NCBI GenBank assembly: GCA_016788205.1
Contig: JAEUTA010000031.1
Span: 314,578-378,577, forward strand
Direction: 5' to 3'
DNA: 64,000 nt
Source of the DNA: Flavobacteriales bacterium
GTDB taxonomy: Bacteria; Bacteroidota; Bacteroidia; Flavobacteriales_F; PHOS-HE28
A program made the position numbers and the translations under genes. Under the pieces are notes generated by a model. It ran no database searches. It had not been told where the DNA came from and was given only the letters and a program-made list of their open reading frames with translations. Position 1 is the first letter of the stretch. Every line of letters starts with the position of its first letter. Shown one piece after another: positions 1-7,300 of this stretch.

Positions 1-1
1 C

Positions 2-550
2 CTGGCAGGAACGGTAAGTCCGGCACTGGTCTATTTCGTACCGCCCGGGTCGCGCTTGATCATGCTCGGCATGGTCGCCATCATGACCATCGCATTCCCG
101 CTCACCAGCGCGCTCCTGTTGCTGCGCGCCAGTGTGGTAACGCGCCTGGACATGCCCACCCGCCAGGAACGCATCGTACCGTACGCCATGACGTTGATCC
201 ACTTCTGCCTGGCCTACTACCTGCTTCGGCGTTCGCCCGTGCACCCGGCCCTACTTGCGGTGAACTATGGTATACTGCTGGCAACGGGGTTCACCTTCGT
301 CATCACCTTCTTCTGGAAGATCAGTGCGCACATGGTCGGTATCGGGGGGCTCATCGGCATGCTCACCGCACTTTCCGCGGTGCAACAGGCCCCCTTGTTC
401 CCGCTCATCGCTGCGGCGATCATCGTTGCCGGACTGCTTGGTAGCGCAAGGGCGCTCATCAGCGATCACAGTCACGCACAGCTCATCACCGGGGCACTGC
501 TCGGATGGGTTTGCGTGCACGCTTCGGTCATGCTAGGGTGGTACCCGTGA
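2..550 (+). CDS. PAP2-like integral membrane protein, 5' end outside window
   Basis: The reading frame is open from base 2 to a stop at 548-550, so the N-terminus lies upstream of the window; a TTG at 56 is only an internal codon. The visible 182 residues are hydrophobic with about five membrane segments. Near the C-terminus SDHSHAQLITGALLGW resembles the last conserved motif of PAP2-type (type 2 phosphatidic acid phosphatase) proteins, where a histidine precedes a glycine-rich membrane helix, and SAHMVGIGGLIG resembles the preceding motif region. The resemblance is partial and the catalytic arginine is not obvious, so this may be a non-catalytic member. It ends 19 bases before the next gene on the same strand. 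Confidence 0.55.
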   Translation: MAGTVSPALVYFVPPGSRLIMLGMVAIMTIAFPLTSALLLLRASVVTRLDMPTRQERIVPYAMTLIHFCLAYYLLRRSPVHPALLAVNYGILLATGFTFVITFFWKISAHMVGIGGLIGMLTALSAVQQAPLFPLIAAAIIVAGLLGSARALISDHSHAQLITGALLGWVCVHASVMLGWYP

Positions 551-555
551 TGTTG

Positions 556-563
556 CATTTTCG
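556..563 (+). promoter_or_regulatory. -7-like box CATTTTCG
   Basis: CATTTTCG matches the Bacteroidota -7 pattern TAnnTTTG/TTCG except the first base. It ends 6 nt before GTG 570, so transcription from it would begin at or near that start codon. No clear -33 TTG was found. Confidence 0.35.
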
Positions 564-569
564 CCGTCC

Positions 570-2375
570 GTGATGAGATCCGCCATACCTCGTTCAGCTT
601 CCCTTTTCATGGTATGGTCCATGGTCCTTGTCACGGCCCTGGTCACCATGCGTGGCCTGTGGAACGGTACCGATGGCAAGGGCTGGAAAGAGACCATCCG
701 GAGCGATGCGCGCGGATACTATGGCTACCTACAGGCCTTCTTCATCCGCGAAGACCTCGGCCGTGAAGCGTATGTCCCCACCTACGTGAAGTACACGCCC
801 ACGGGTACACTGAACAAGTACTACTGCGGCACCAGTGTGATGATGGCGCCATGGTTCGGCATCGGCCATGCTTTGGCGCTGCAGCACCCTGAAGGGCCGC
901 AGGATGGTACCAGCGAGCATGAGCAGAAGGCCATCGGCGTTGGCGCATGGGTCTACCTATCGCTGGGTCTGCTGGCCTTGCGCGCCTTGCTGCTCGGGGC
1001 GGGCGCAAGGGACGGCGTTGTGGCTTGGGTGCTTTTCGGTCTTTGCCTGGGTACACCATTGGTCCAATATGCCGCCATGCAGCCCGGCTGGTCGCACGTA
1101 TACTCCTTCGCGGTCATCAGCGGGTTCCTGCTCGCGGTGCATCGCTTCGCCACAGGTAGTTCGCGATGGTGGCTGGTGGGCGCCGGTGCCTTGCTGGGGT
1201 TGGCGGTGCTCATCCGTCCAGTGAACGGCATTGTATTGCTGGCGGTCCCGCTGGTAGCTGGCCCTCATTGGGCTTCTTCCTTGGATAGGCTTCGGCGGGA
1301 GTACGTGCTCTTGCTGTTCGCGCTTCTCTCGTTCACGGCCATCATCGCCATACAGTCCGCGCTCTGGCATGCGCAAACCGGCAACTGGGTGGAGTACGGG
1401 TACAAAGGAGAAGGCTTCCACTGGAGCCGTCCACAGTTCCTCAAAGTGCTCGTCGGCTTCCGTCGTGGGCTCTTCTTGTGGACACCGCTGATGCTGCTTC
1501 CCGCTCTATGCGCGGTACTGCTCTGGCGCACCGATCGTTGGCGCAGCGTATGGGCCGTGGTGTATTGGGTCGTCTGCACGTACATCATCAGCAGTTGGTG
1601 GATCTGGTATTACGGCGGTGGCTTCGCCAGTCGTGTGTTCATAGACCACTATCCCATCCTGGTACTGCCCATGGTACTGGTCGTGCAACGATGGTCCGTT
1701 CGCGCCTGGTCGTTCACGCGCATCTTCATCGTGCTGTGCGTCGCACTCAACCTCGCTCAACTCTGGCAGTTCCACCACGGGTTCCTGCACCAGGAAAGCA
1801 TGGATCGCGCCAAATACGAATACACGTTCCTACGCTTCGACGAAGCCCATCGCGACAAACTGGGCGGCAACTACCAGGAAGCGCCGTTCAACCCCAACGG
1901 GATGGAGATGATCCTGGAAGAGACCTGTGGCATGGACGATAGCTGCACCTACTGGAGCCGCGGGTATCGCGTGCCGTGGGAGGGTGCTTACAGCCCCGCC
2001 ACGGTGTGCCTTTTCGATGCATACCATGAATTCGGCCTTCTCTTCGATGCCGACACCGATACGCTTCCCACGGGCCGTGCGCTCTACCTGGAGGTGGGCC
2101 TGCAACGGTTCTGCGCCCGTCCGCAGGCATCACTGCATGCACTCGGCGTGACCGAGGTGCGCGATGCGCGCGACTCCATTTGGTTCTACGAGCCGTTCCG
2201 CCTGGACCCCGTGCCGTGCCGGGCCGGCGTGTGGGAGCAGTTGGAATACCGCATCCCTGTTCCTCCGCTGAAAGATGGCGACCGTTTGAGCTTCTATTTC
2301 TGGAACCAGGAACTGCGATCGCAATTCCTCGTGGACGATGTCTTCATCCGCGTGAACGCCGTAAGACCATACTGA
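570..2375 (+). CDS. Multi-pass membrane protein, GT-C glycosyltransferase-like
   Basis: A 601-residue protein with roughly ten hydrophobic segments between residues 12 and 420 and a soluble C-terminal part of about 180 residues containing several cysteines. The early loop SDARGYYGYLQAFFI, with acidic and aromatic residues just after the first membrane segment, resembles the first extracytoplasmic loop of GT-C glycosyltransferases of the Bacteroidota, which use polyprenyl-linked sugars. IRPVNGIVLL also recalls that fold. The substrate cannot be told from sequence. GTG 570 and ATG 573 are adjacent possible starts; 570 is preferred because of the -7-like box 6 nt upstream. It stands alone on the plus strand before a minus-strand tRNA. 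Confidence 0.6.
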   Translation: MMRSAIPRSASLFMVWSMVLVTALVTMRGLWNGTDGKGWKETIRSDARGYYGYLQAFFIREDLGREAYVPTYVKYTPTGTLNKYYCGTSVMMAPWFGIGHALALQHPEGPQDGTSEHEQKAIGVGAWVYLSLGLLALRALLLGAGARDGVVAWVLFGLCLGTPLVQYAAMQPGWSHVYSFAVISGFLLAVHRFATGSSRWWLVGAGALLGLAVLIRPVNGIVLLAVPLVAGPHWASSLDRLRREYVLLLFALLSFTAIIAIQSALWHAQTGNWVEYGYKGEGFHWSRPQFLKVLVGFRRGLFLWTPLMLLPALCAVLLWRTDRWRSVWAVVYWVVCTYIISSWWIWYYGGGFASRVFIDHYPILVLPMVLVVQRWSVRAWSFTRIFIVLCVALNLAQLWQFHHGFLHQESMDRAKYEYTFLRFDEAHRDKLGGNYQEAPFNPNGMEMILEETCGMDDSCTYWSRGYRVPWEGAYSPATVCLFDAYHEFGLLFDADTDTLPTGRALYLEVGLQRFCARPQASLHALGVTEVRDARDSIWFYEPFRLDPVPCRAGVWEQLEYRIPVPPLKDGDRLSFYFWNQELRSQFLVDDVFIRVNAVRPY

Positions 2376-2402
2376 GCCGAGTCGGCCTAGCCTGGCGACA
2401 TC

Positions 2403-2478
2403 TGGTGGGCCCAGCAGGATTTGAACCTGCGACCAAGGGATTATGAGTCCCCTGCTCTGACCGCTGAGCTATGGGCCC
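2403..2478 (-). tRNA. tRNA with CAU anticodon, probably tRNA-Ile2 (lysidine type)
   Basis: The minus strand folds into a complete 76-nt cloverleaf: acceptor GGGCCCA/TGGGCCC, D stem GCTC/GAGC, anticodon stem GGGGA/TCCCT with loop CTCATAA, T stem GCAGG/CCTGC, discriminator A and an encoded CCA. The CAU anticodon fits elongator Met, initiator Met or Ile2. Pairs C4-G69 and C5-G68, which guide TilS recognition in E. coli tRNA-Ile2, are present, and the variable and T-arm sequence resembles E. coli Ile2 more than Met. There is no initiator-type mismatch at 1-72. Ile2 is therefore preferred; elongator Met remains possible. Confidence 0.9.
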
Positions 2479-2530
2479 GGTCTTCCGCGCGAACGCGGGA
2501 GCGCGAAAATAGACCGTAGCGGCCGAAGGC

Positions 2531-2538
2531 TAGTTTTG
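2531..2538 (+). promoter_or_regulatory. -7-like box TAGTTTTG
   Basis: A full match to TAnnTTTG ending 6 nt before GTG 2545. The alternative TTG start at 2536 lies inside the box, which argues for initiation at 2545 on a leaderless transcript. No -33 TTG at the expected distance. Confidence 0.45.
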
Positions 2539-2544
2539 CCGCCC

Positions 2545-3180
2545 GTGCAACAGACCTACGACACGATACTCCTGGACCTGGGCGGTGTGCTCATCGATGT
2601 GGACTACCGTGCCACCGCCCGGGCTTTCCGCGCGCTGAACCATCCGCACTTCGAGCGCATCTACAGTAAAGCGCAGCAGGACCATTTCTTCGATGGTTTT
2701 GAGACGGGATCGCTCTCTCCGGCACAGTTCCGAGACCGCATTCGGGAGCTGCTGGACCCCGCACTCGCCGACGATACCATCGACGCGAGCTGGAACGCCA
2801 TGTTGGGCACCATTCCGCCAGAGCGTATTGAGCTGGTAGAACGACTCAGGGAACGCTACCAGGTGCTGCTCCTGAGCAATACCAACGCCATTCACGTGCC
2901 GGCCTTCGAGGCGATCATCGCCCGCCAGAACGGCATCAAGGACTTCAAGTCACTATTCCACGGCGCTTACTACAGCTGCGAGATCGGTCTTCGGAAACCC
3001 GATAAGGCTTCGTTCCTCCATGTACTCGGGTCACATGATGCTCGGCCGGAACGAACGCTGTTCATCGATGACAGTATCCAGCACGTGAACGGTGCACGAG
3101 AGGCAGGACTGAACGCGGAACATCTGGAACTGGCCAGCGAAGATGTCGTCGGCCTGGTGCGACGCATCGGACTGCTCTGA
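2545..3180 (+). CDS. HAD superfamily hydrolase (YihX-like, HAD-IA)
   Basis: About 211 residues. HAD motifs appear in order: motif I LLDLGGVLID with nucleophile Asp11; motif II LLLSNTN; motif III lysine in GLRKPDKASF; and the acidic motif IV TLFIDDS. The motif I form DLGGV/DLGNV and the helical cap between motifs I and II match the YihX/haloacid-dehalogenase-like IA group, whose studied members are small-molecule phosphatases such as alpha-glucose-1-phosphatase. The substrate here is unknown. There is no ATG start. TTG 2536 is in frame but sits inside a -7-like box, so GTG 2545 is chosen. It ends 7 nt from the convergent T9SS gene. Confidence 0.8.
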   Translation: MQQTYDTILLDLGGVLIDVDYRATARAFRALNHPHFERIYSKAQQDHFFDGFETGSLSPAQFRDRIRELLDPALADDTIDASWNAMLGTIPPERIELVERLRERYQVLLLSNTNAIHVPAFEAIIARQNGIKDFKSLFHGAYYSCEIGLRKPDKASFLHVLGSHDARPERTLFIDDSIQHVNGAREAGLNAEHLELASEDVVGLVRRIGLL

Positions 3181-3187
3181 CAAGCCG

Positions 3188-4321
3188 TCAACGCTTGATG
3201 ATGGGTACACGGAGCTTGTCCGCGCCCTGCTGAGCGCAGACGATATAGCTGCCGGCCGCTAGGGAGGTGAGCGATATGCGACCCGATGATAGGTTGGAGA
3301 AGGACCTGACCACCCGACCGTTCAGGTCAACGATGCTGATAACCACCGAACTCATGCCGGATGGTGCGGTGAGCATGATATGGTCGTCCGCTACCAGGGG
3401 GAACACGTTAATGCCACTCGCTGTGCGCGCGCCTACCAAGGCCCCATCGGTAATGGTGATGACACGGTTCACAGGCTGACAGAGCTGGTCTGGAGAGAAC
3501 ACCAGCATATACTCGCCAACGGCAAGGCCCGACCAACTGGCGGTATTCCCCATCTGTTCGCTACCGATGGTCTCTCCGGTAAGGTTGTTGAAGAGAATGA
3601 ACGCGCCGTTCACAGGAGCGCTGATCGGGAACGGCTCACTCAGGTCCGGTATCACCTCGGTCACCACGATACTGCCGGAATCCTCTCCATCCAGGGCATC
3701 CTCCACGGTGGTGACCAGTTCCAGGTTGGAACAACTATGCGCGGTCACTTGCATCACCTCGGACACACCTGCGCACACCGGGTCGGTCACCAATACGGTG
3801 TATACATGCCCGTAAGGCAGTCCTGTCAACATCACCAGGTTGTACGCACACTGCACGTCCGCACAGCCCAAACACCAATCTGCGACGTACGGGGCACCAT
3901 CCTGAAGCAGGGAAATAGTGGTTTGCGCGGGGTCCGGGTGGCAGCAAGGGGCGTTGAAGATCTGCGTACCGCAATAAGGCACGCTCACTGGGCCCGATAG
4001 CTGAAGACCGTCCGGTGAGGCTACGGGCGTGATCTCCACCTCCCATCCATGGGATTCGATCTCCCGCTCACCTTCCATGACGAGCACGCCATCATCGTAG
4101 ATCGTGAAGCCATATATGCCGGGTGGTGCCGCCAGCACATCGCCCTCCGCACCAGTGGACCACACCACGTGGTCGAAACCGCTGCCCAATACCGCGATGG
4201 AGCCACCACAGGCCCCGGGGAATTCGTGATGCGTATGGACTTCGAACTGGGCCTGAGCGATGGTGGGCGATATGAGCACCGTGCAGAGACCGATGAGATG
4301 CTGGACGCTAGCATGTTCCAT
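3188..4321 (-). CDS. Secreted protein with T9SS type A sorting domain
   Basis: A 377-residue protein. Residues 1-24 form a signal peptide ending in AQAQ. The body has several cysteines and beta-rich segments without a recognised catalytic motif. The last ~75 residues (INVFPLVADDHIML, a central VDLNGRVV, then GSYIVCAQ and a basic end PIIKR) have the layout of the Por_Secre_tail/T9SS type A sorting domain: an N-x-FP-like opening, a DLNGR beta-hairpin and a short hydrophobic strand before terminal Lys-Arg. It should be exported by Sec, carried through the outer membrane by T9SS and cleaved or anchored at the surface. Function of the body is unknown. Confidence 0.75.
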   Translation of the reverse strand: MEHASVQHLIGLCTVLISPTIAQAQFEVHTHHEFPGACGGSIAVLGSGFDHVVWSTGAEGDVLAAPPGIYGFTIYDDGVLVMEGEREIESHGWEVEITPVASPDGLQLSGPVSVPYCGTQIFNAPCCHPDPAQTTISLLQDGAPYVADWCLGCADVQCAYNLVMLTGLPYGHVYTVLVTDPVCAGVSEVMQVTAHSCSNLELVTTVEDALDGEDSGSIVVTEVIPDLSEPFPISAPVNGAFILFNNLTGETIGSEQMGNTASWSGLAVGEYMLVFSPDQLCQPVNRVITITDGALVGARTASGINVFPLVADDHIMLTAPSGMSSVVISIVDLNGRVVRSFSNLSSGRISLTSLAAGSYIVCAQQGADKLRVPIIKR

Positions 4322-4397
4322 GGCGGGCGTATCTACCTCGAAGACGCGCGGCTCATCTCAAGTTGCCCCGGGGGACCTTTATCGCTATGCCGGTCAT

Positions 4398-4727
4398 CTA
4401 GCCTTTGCGCTTCCTGGCCTTGGGTTCAGGCAACACTTGCGCTATACGCAGCAGAACGTCGGGCAACTTACGGTCGCCAGCTATGATGTCCTCGGGGACG
4501 AGGTAGTAGTCCTTCGACCCCGGATATGCCGGGGCCTTTTCACAACGTGCTTCCAGTGAAGCGCTCTCTGCCATGATCTTCACGAACAACTGATCGTCGC
4601 AGATGAAGGCCACGGCTTTGCCATCGGCGTACAGCGCGAATTCGCCGAACATCGACTTCACACTGAACCGATCCGAATGACCGAGCTGGTCGAGGATGAA
4701 AGCTGCGGTTTCCTTTCGCGTGGCCAT
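4398..4727 (-). CDS. TfoX N-terminal domain protein
   Basis: A 109-residue protein beginning MATRKETAAFILDQLG and containing SVKSMFGEFALYADGKAVAFI and LFVKI, the conserved core of the TfoX/Sxy N-terminal domain, plus a basic tail (PKARKRKG). In gammaproteobacteria TfoX proteins regulate competence, but isolated N-domains are widespread in Bacteroidota with no established role, so competence is not inferred. A longer in-frame extension to 4748 exists; ATG 4727 is chosen because it lies just after the stop of the upstream epimerase gene (stop 4730-4732), making the two a tight pair likely transcribed together. Confidence 0.8.
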   Translation of the reverse strand: MATRKETAAFILDQLGHSDRFSVKSMFGEFALYADGKAVAFICDDQLFVKIMAESASLEARCEKAPAYPGSKDYYLVPEDIIAGDRKLPDVLLRIAQVLPEPKARKRKG

Positions 4728-4729
4728 GG

Positions 4730-5131
4730 CTAAACGATGTCCTGACACAATTCAACCAGCACACCGTTCGCGCTCTTCGGGTGTACGAAACACACGAGCT
4801 TGTTGTCCGCCCCGCGCTTCGGCTCTTCGTTCAGCAGGGTGAAGCCCTCCACTTTCAGGCGCACCATCTCCGCGCGAATATCGGCCACCTCGAACGCGAT
4901 GTGGTGAATGCCCTCCCCCCGTTTCTCGATGGCCTTGGCGATGGGACCATCCGGACGGGTGCTTTCCAGCAGCTCGATCTTGTTCGGCCCCACCTTGAAG
5001 AACGAGGTGATCACCCCCTCGCTCTCCACCGCTTCACGCTTGTAGCTCCCCGTGCCTAAGAGTTTGGCATAGACTTCCTCGGCTTTGTCCAGCTCTTTCA
5101 CGGCTATGCCGATGTGCTCGATACGGATCAT
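4730..5131 (-). CDS. mce: Methylmalonyl-CoA epimerase
   Basis: A 133-residue VOC-fold protein of the usual epimerase length. It interconverts (R)- and (S)-methylmalonyl-CoA, linking propionyl-CoA metabolism to succinyl-CoA. Two beta-alpha-beta modules are visible: IEHIGIAVKEL (His6) and KIELLE (Glu53), then GIHHIAFEV (His76/77) and GVLVELC (Glu127); these place the four metal ligands at family positions. The segment RGEGIHHIAF is typical of bacterial Mce. ATG 5131 starts a unit that continues into the TfoX-N gene. A weak -7-like GAACTTCG lies at 5163-5170. The methylmalonyl-CoA mutase is not in this window. Confidence 0.9.
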   Translation of the reverse strand: MIRIEHIGIAVKELDKAEEVYAKLLGTGSYKREAVESEGVITSFFKVGPNKIELLESTRPDGPIAKAIEKRGEGIHHIAFEVADIRAEMVRLKVEGFTLLNEEPKRGADNKLVCFVHPKSANGVLVELCQDIV

Positions 5132-5179
5132 GTTCCAGGCACCCGTTCAGTAGCGGGCGGGACGAAGTTCCGAAAAGAA

Positions 5180-5206
5180 GAAAGCCCCCCGAGGAGGGAG
5201 GCTTTC
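5180..5206 (-). terminator. Rho-independent terminator-like hairpin
   Basis: On the minus strand a stem GAAAGCCtCCC pairs with GGGgGGCTTTC around a short loop, followed by the T-rich tract TTCTTCTTTT. It lies about 22 nt past the stop of the gene at 5228-6013 and upstream of mce, so it fits termination of the former. Confidence 0.65.
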
Positions 5207-5227
5207 GACGATCCGTTAAGAGTTCTA

Positions 5228-6013
5228 TCAACGTTTGATGAAGGTCTCCCCCATCTTGTTGTCGTAGTTGAGATAATAGAGGTCCTTCTTCAAGGTGGCC
5301 ACTTCCACACGGTCGGCATAGCCGCGCTTCACGATATTGCCGTATTGGTCGTAGATCTCGAAAAGCGTGAGCCCGCTGAAGACAATCTCTTCCTTGGGCT
5401 TCGCAGGGCCCCAGGTGATGGCCGCAGAACTGGAAGCCAACGTCACCGGCTCGCTGTAGCGCGCACGCTTGGTAAGGTCGGTCTGCTTCACGCGGAAGGT
5501 GTTCTCGCCGCTATGTGGAGTAACGGTGAACGTGTAGGTATGCTCACCGGGTTTGCCCACACCGATCACCTCACCCACCTTCACCCATTTGTTCCAACGC
5601 TTCTGTTCCACGATGAACGGCAGTTCCCCGGTCTCGTTCGTGGTGGTCCAGCTGTACGTACCGTCCGTACCGATCGATTGTTTCACGATGTCGAAGGTGC
5701 TCTTCGGCTTCAGCACTTCGGGGTTCAGCACAACAGGGGAACAACCATCCTTGTGCTTCACCTTCACCACCACCTTATCGCTCAACTTCAAGCCGAAGTT
5801 GTTCATATCGATCTCGAAGGCACTACTGTTGATCTCGTCGGTGGCGATCTGGTCGTTCACCGTGACCTCGAACACGCAGAAACCTACACCAGCTTCCGAG
5901 AACGGGTTCTGAATGAAGAGGTTCTTGCCTTGGTAGTTGCCCTCCAACACGATGACCCCAGCGGTGGCTGGCAGACTCAGAGCGGCGGCGAATAGGATGT
6001 TCAGAGAGCGCAT
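5228..6013 (-). CDS. Secreted protein with probable T9SS C-terminal domain
   Basis: A 261-residue protein starting at ATG 6013; a longer frame to 6112 is rejected because the signal peptide MRSLNILFAAALSLPATAG begins at 6013. The mature part opens VIVLEGNYQGKNLFIQNPF and contains two beta-rich domains, the second of fibronectin-like character (YTFTVTPHSGENTFRVKQ). The end, IYDQYGNIVKRGYA through DLYYLNYDNK to FIKR, resembles a T9SS type A sorting domain. The N-terminal module occurs in many small secreted Bacteroidota proteins of unknown function. It is followed by a clear terminator at 5180-5206, so it is probably monocistronic. Confidence 0.6.
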   Translation of the reverse strand: MRSLNILFAAALSLPATAGVIVLEGNYQGKNLFIQNPFSEAGVGFCVFEVTVNDQIATDEINSSAFEIDMNNFGLKLSDKVVVKVKHKDGCSPVVLNPEVLKPKSTFDIVKQSIGTDGTYSWTTTNETGELPFIVEQKRWNKWVKVGEVIGVGKPGEHTYTFTVTPHSGENTFRVKQTDLTKRARYSEPVTLASSSAAITWGPAKPKEEIVFSGLTLFEIYDQYGNIVKRGYADRVEVATLKKDLYYLNYDNKMGETFIKR

Positions 6014-6139
6014 GGCGGTAGTCCTGTCAAGCTGCAAGGATAGCCGATCCGGGCCGGGTTTCCTAAGGCATTTCGACGCCGTGTGTACGGAGCATCGACC
6101 AAGAGGTTGCACCCCGCTTGGATCGACCCGCCAACCGAC

Positions 6140-6745
6140 CTAATCGTGATGTTTCAAAACGCCGGCCAGAACGGCCACCTCCAAGTGGTTCTCCAGCGGC
6201 GGAATGGGGCATGAGTACCGTCCTCCGTAAGCGCAATAAGGGTTATAAGCCCGGTTGAAGTCCAAGGCCACCGTCTCTCCCAACGGCCCCTCCAGGTCCA
6301 GGTAGCGCCCACCGCCGTACGTGGTCTCCCCGTTACTGAGATCGGTGAAGGGCACGAAGAGGTAGTTGCGGTAATCCTCCAACCGACTGAGATCGATGTT
6401 GCGATATACCGTAAGCTGCTCTTCTTTTCCCGCCAGGGTGAAGTGCAGGGTGCCTACACTCCGGTATTTGGGCTCACGTTCGGTGCTGGTCTTCATGCCG
6501 AAGACCTCTCCTTCCAGAGCAACGAAACGTGCCTTCACCTGGAACGAACGATCCACTGCGAACCGGGGCAGGTTGGTAAAGCCTTTGCGATCCTCTTTCG
6601 GAAGGGGAGAATGCACCGAGTCCCGATAGGCCGAATCGATCGCTGCCCAATAATGATCGAGCCCCGCCAGCCACGCATCATCACCTTGGGCGCTCAGCCG
6701 AAACACTCCGAGGATCGCCAGGGCCAACAACACGCAGCGCGTCAT
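6140..6745 (-). CDS. DUF1684 family protein
   Basis: A 201-residue protein with a signal peptide (MTRCVLLALAILGVFRLSAQ). The C-terminal half holds the family hallmark: FVPFTDLSNGETTYGGGRYL, then DFNRAYNPYCAYGG and YSCPIPPLENHLEV, with conserved Tyr, Asn, Cys and Pro residues. DUF1684 is common in Bacteroidota and Actinobacteria and has no settled biochemical function. Its ATG overlaps the stop of the preceding lipoprotein gene in a 4-nt ATGA (6742-6745), so the two are translationally coupled and probably act together in the envelope. Confidence 0.85.
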   Translation of the reverse strand: MTRCVLLALAILGVFRLSAQGDDAWLAGLDHYWAAIDSAYRDSVHSPLPKEDRKGFTNLPRFAVDRSFQVKARFVALEGEVFGMKTSTEREPKYRSVGTLHFTLAGKEEQLTVYRNIDLSRLEDYRNYLFVPFTDLSNGETTYGGGRYLDLEGPLGETVALDFNRAYNPYCAYGGRYSCPIPPLENHLEVAVLAGVLKHHD

Positions 6746-7269
6746 ACCGCTGCTTTGGTCTTGATGGATGCCGCCATACGGGCAATGTCCGCCTCGTTGA
6801 AGCGGACCTGTTCGGCGTCCGTTATCACGAAAGCACGATCCCCAACCTGCACCGTGCGGTAGAAATGGATGAAGGTGCCCGCGTCATCCGGGAATTGCGA
6901 ACGATAGACCAGCTTCTCCGGCGTTTCCTCGACCACCGTATGCTTCTGCAGCATGTCACGGTCAAGGTCGGCCTTCAAACGGGCCATGTCAGCCGGTTCT
7001 TCCGTGATCAACAGGCCGAAATGTTCACCGGCGCTCACTTCCAGGCGGCCGAACTCCTCGTTCCATTTCACCGTGGGTGAATCGACCCCGAGCGTGGACA
7101 TGTCCCCCAGTTCCACCAGCAACGGTGTGTCGTAGGTCGAGAGGTCAAGGACGACAGGAGCCACAGCGGAAATGGCCGTGGTGTCCGCCATCTGCTCAGC
7201 AGCCTCCTTCTTGCCATCCCCACAGGAAGGCAGCAGGATGACGAGCGCGAACGGGATCAGTGCTTTCAT
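6742..7269 (-). CDS. Predicted lipoprotein of unknown function
   Basis: A 175-residue protein starting at ATG 7269. Residues 1-15 are a lipoprotein signal with lipobox LLPSC; the start is supported both by this signal and by the -7-like box 4 nt upstream. The mature part is soluble and mixed alpha/beta, with VKWNEEFGRLEVSAGEHFGL and a C-terminal FNEADIARMAASIKTK helix. No family was recognised. Its stop overlaps the start of the DUF1684 gene, suggesting a functional pair. A much longer frame reaching 7413 would run into the end of the propeller gene and lacks support. Confidence 0.65.
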   Translation of the reverse strand: MKALIPFALVILLPSCGDGKKEAAEQMADTTAISAVAPVVLDLSTYDTPLLVELGDMSTLGVDSPTVKWNEEFGRLEVSAGEHFGLLITEEPADMARLKADLDRDMLQKHTVVEETPEKLVYRSQFPDDAGTFIHFYRTVQVGDRAFVITDAEQVRFNEADIARMAASIKTKAAV

Positions 7270-7273
7270 CCGG

Positions 7274-7281
7274 CGAAAATA
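7274..7281 (-). promoter_or_regulatory. -7-like box TATTTTCG
   Basis: Matches TAnnTTCG on the minus strand and ends 4 nt (CCGG) before ATG 7269. It implies a transcript starting at or beside the start codon of the lipoprotein/DUF1684 pair. Confidence 0.45.
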
Positions 7282-7300
7282 GGTGCGCGCACGGATTGCC

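Noticed and set aside
2403..2478. Initiator or elongator tRNA-Met
   Set aside because: A paired first base and C4-G69/C5-G68 fit tRNA-Ile2 better, though elongator Met cannot be fully excluded.
7270..7300. Frameshifted remnant of a kinase domain after the propeller sensor
   Set aside because: Only 31 nt lie between the two genes, and the next gene is an intact lipoprotein.
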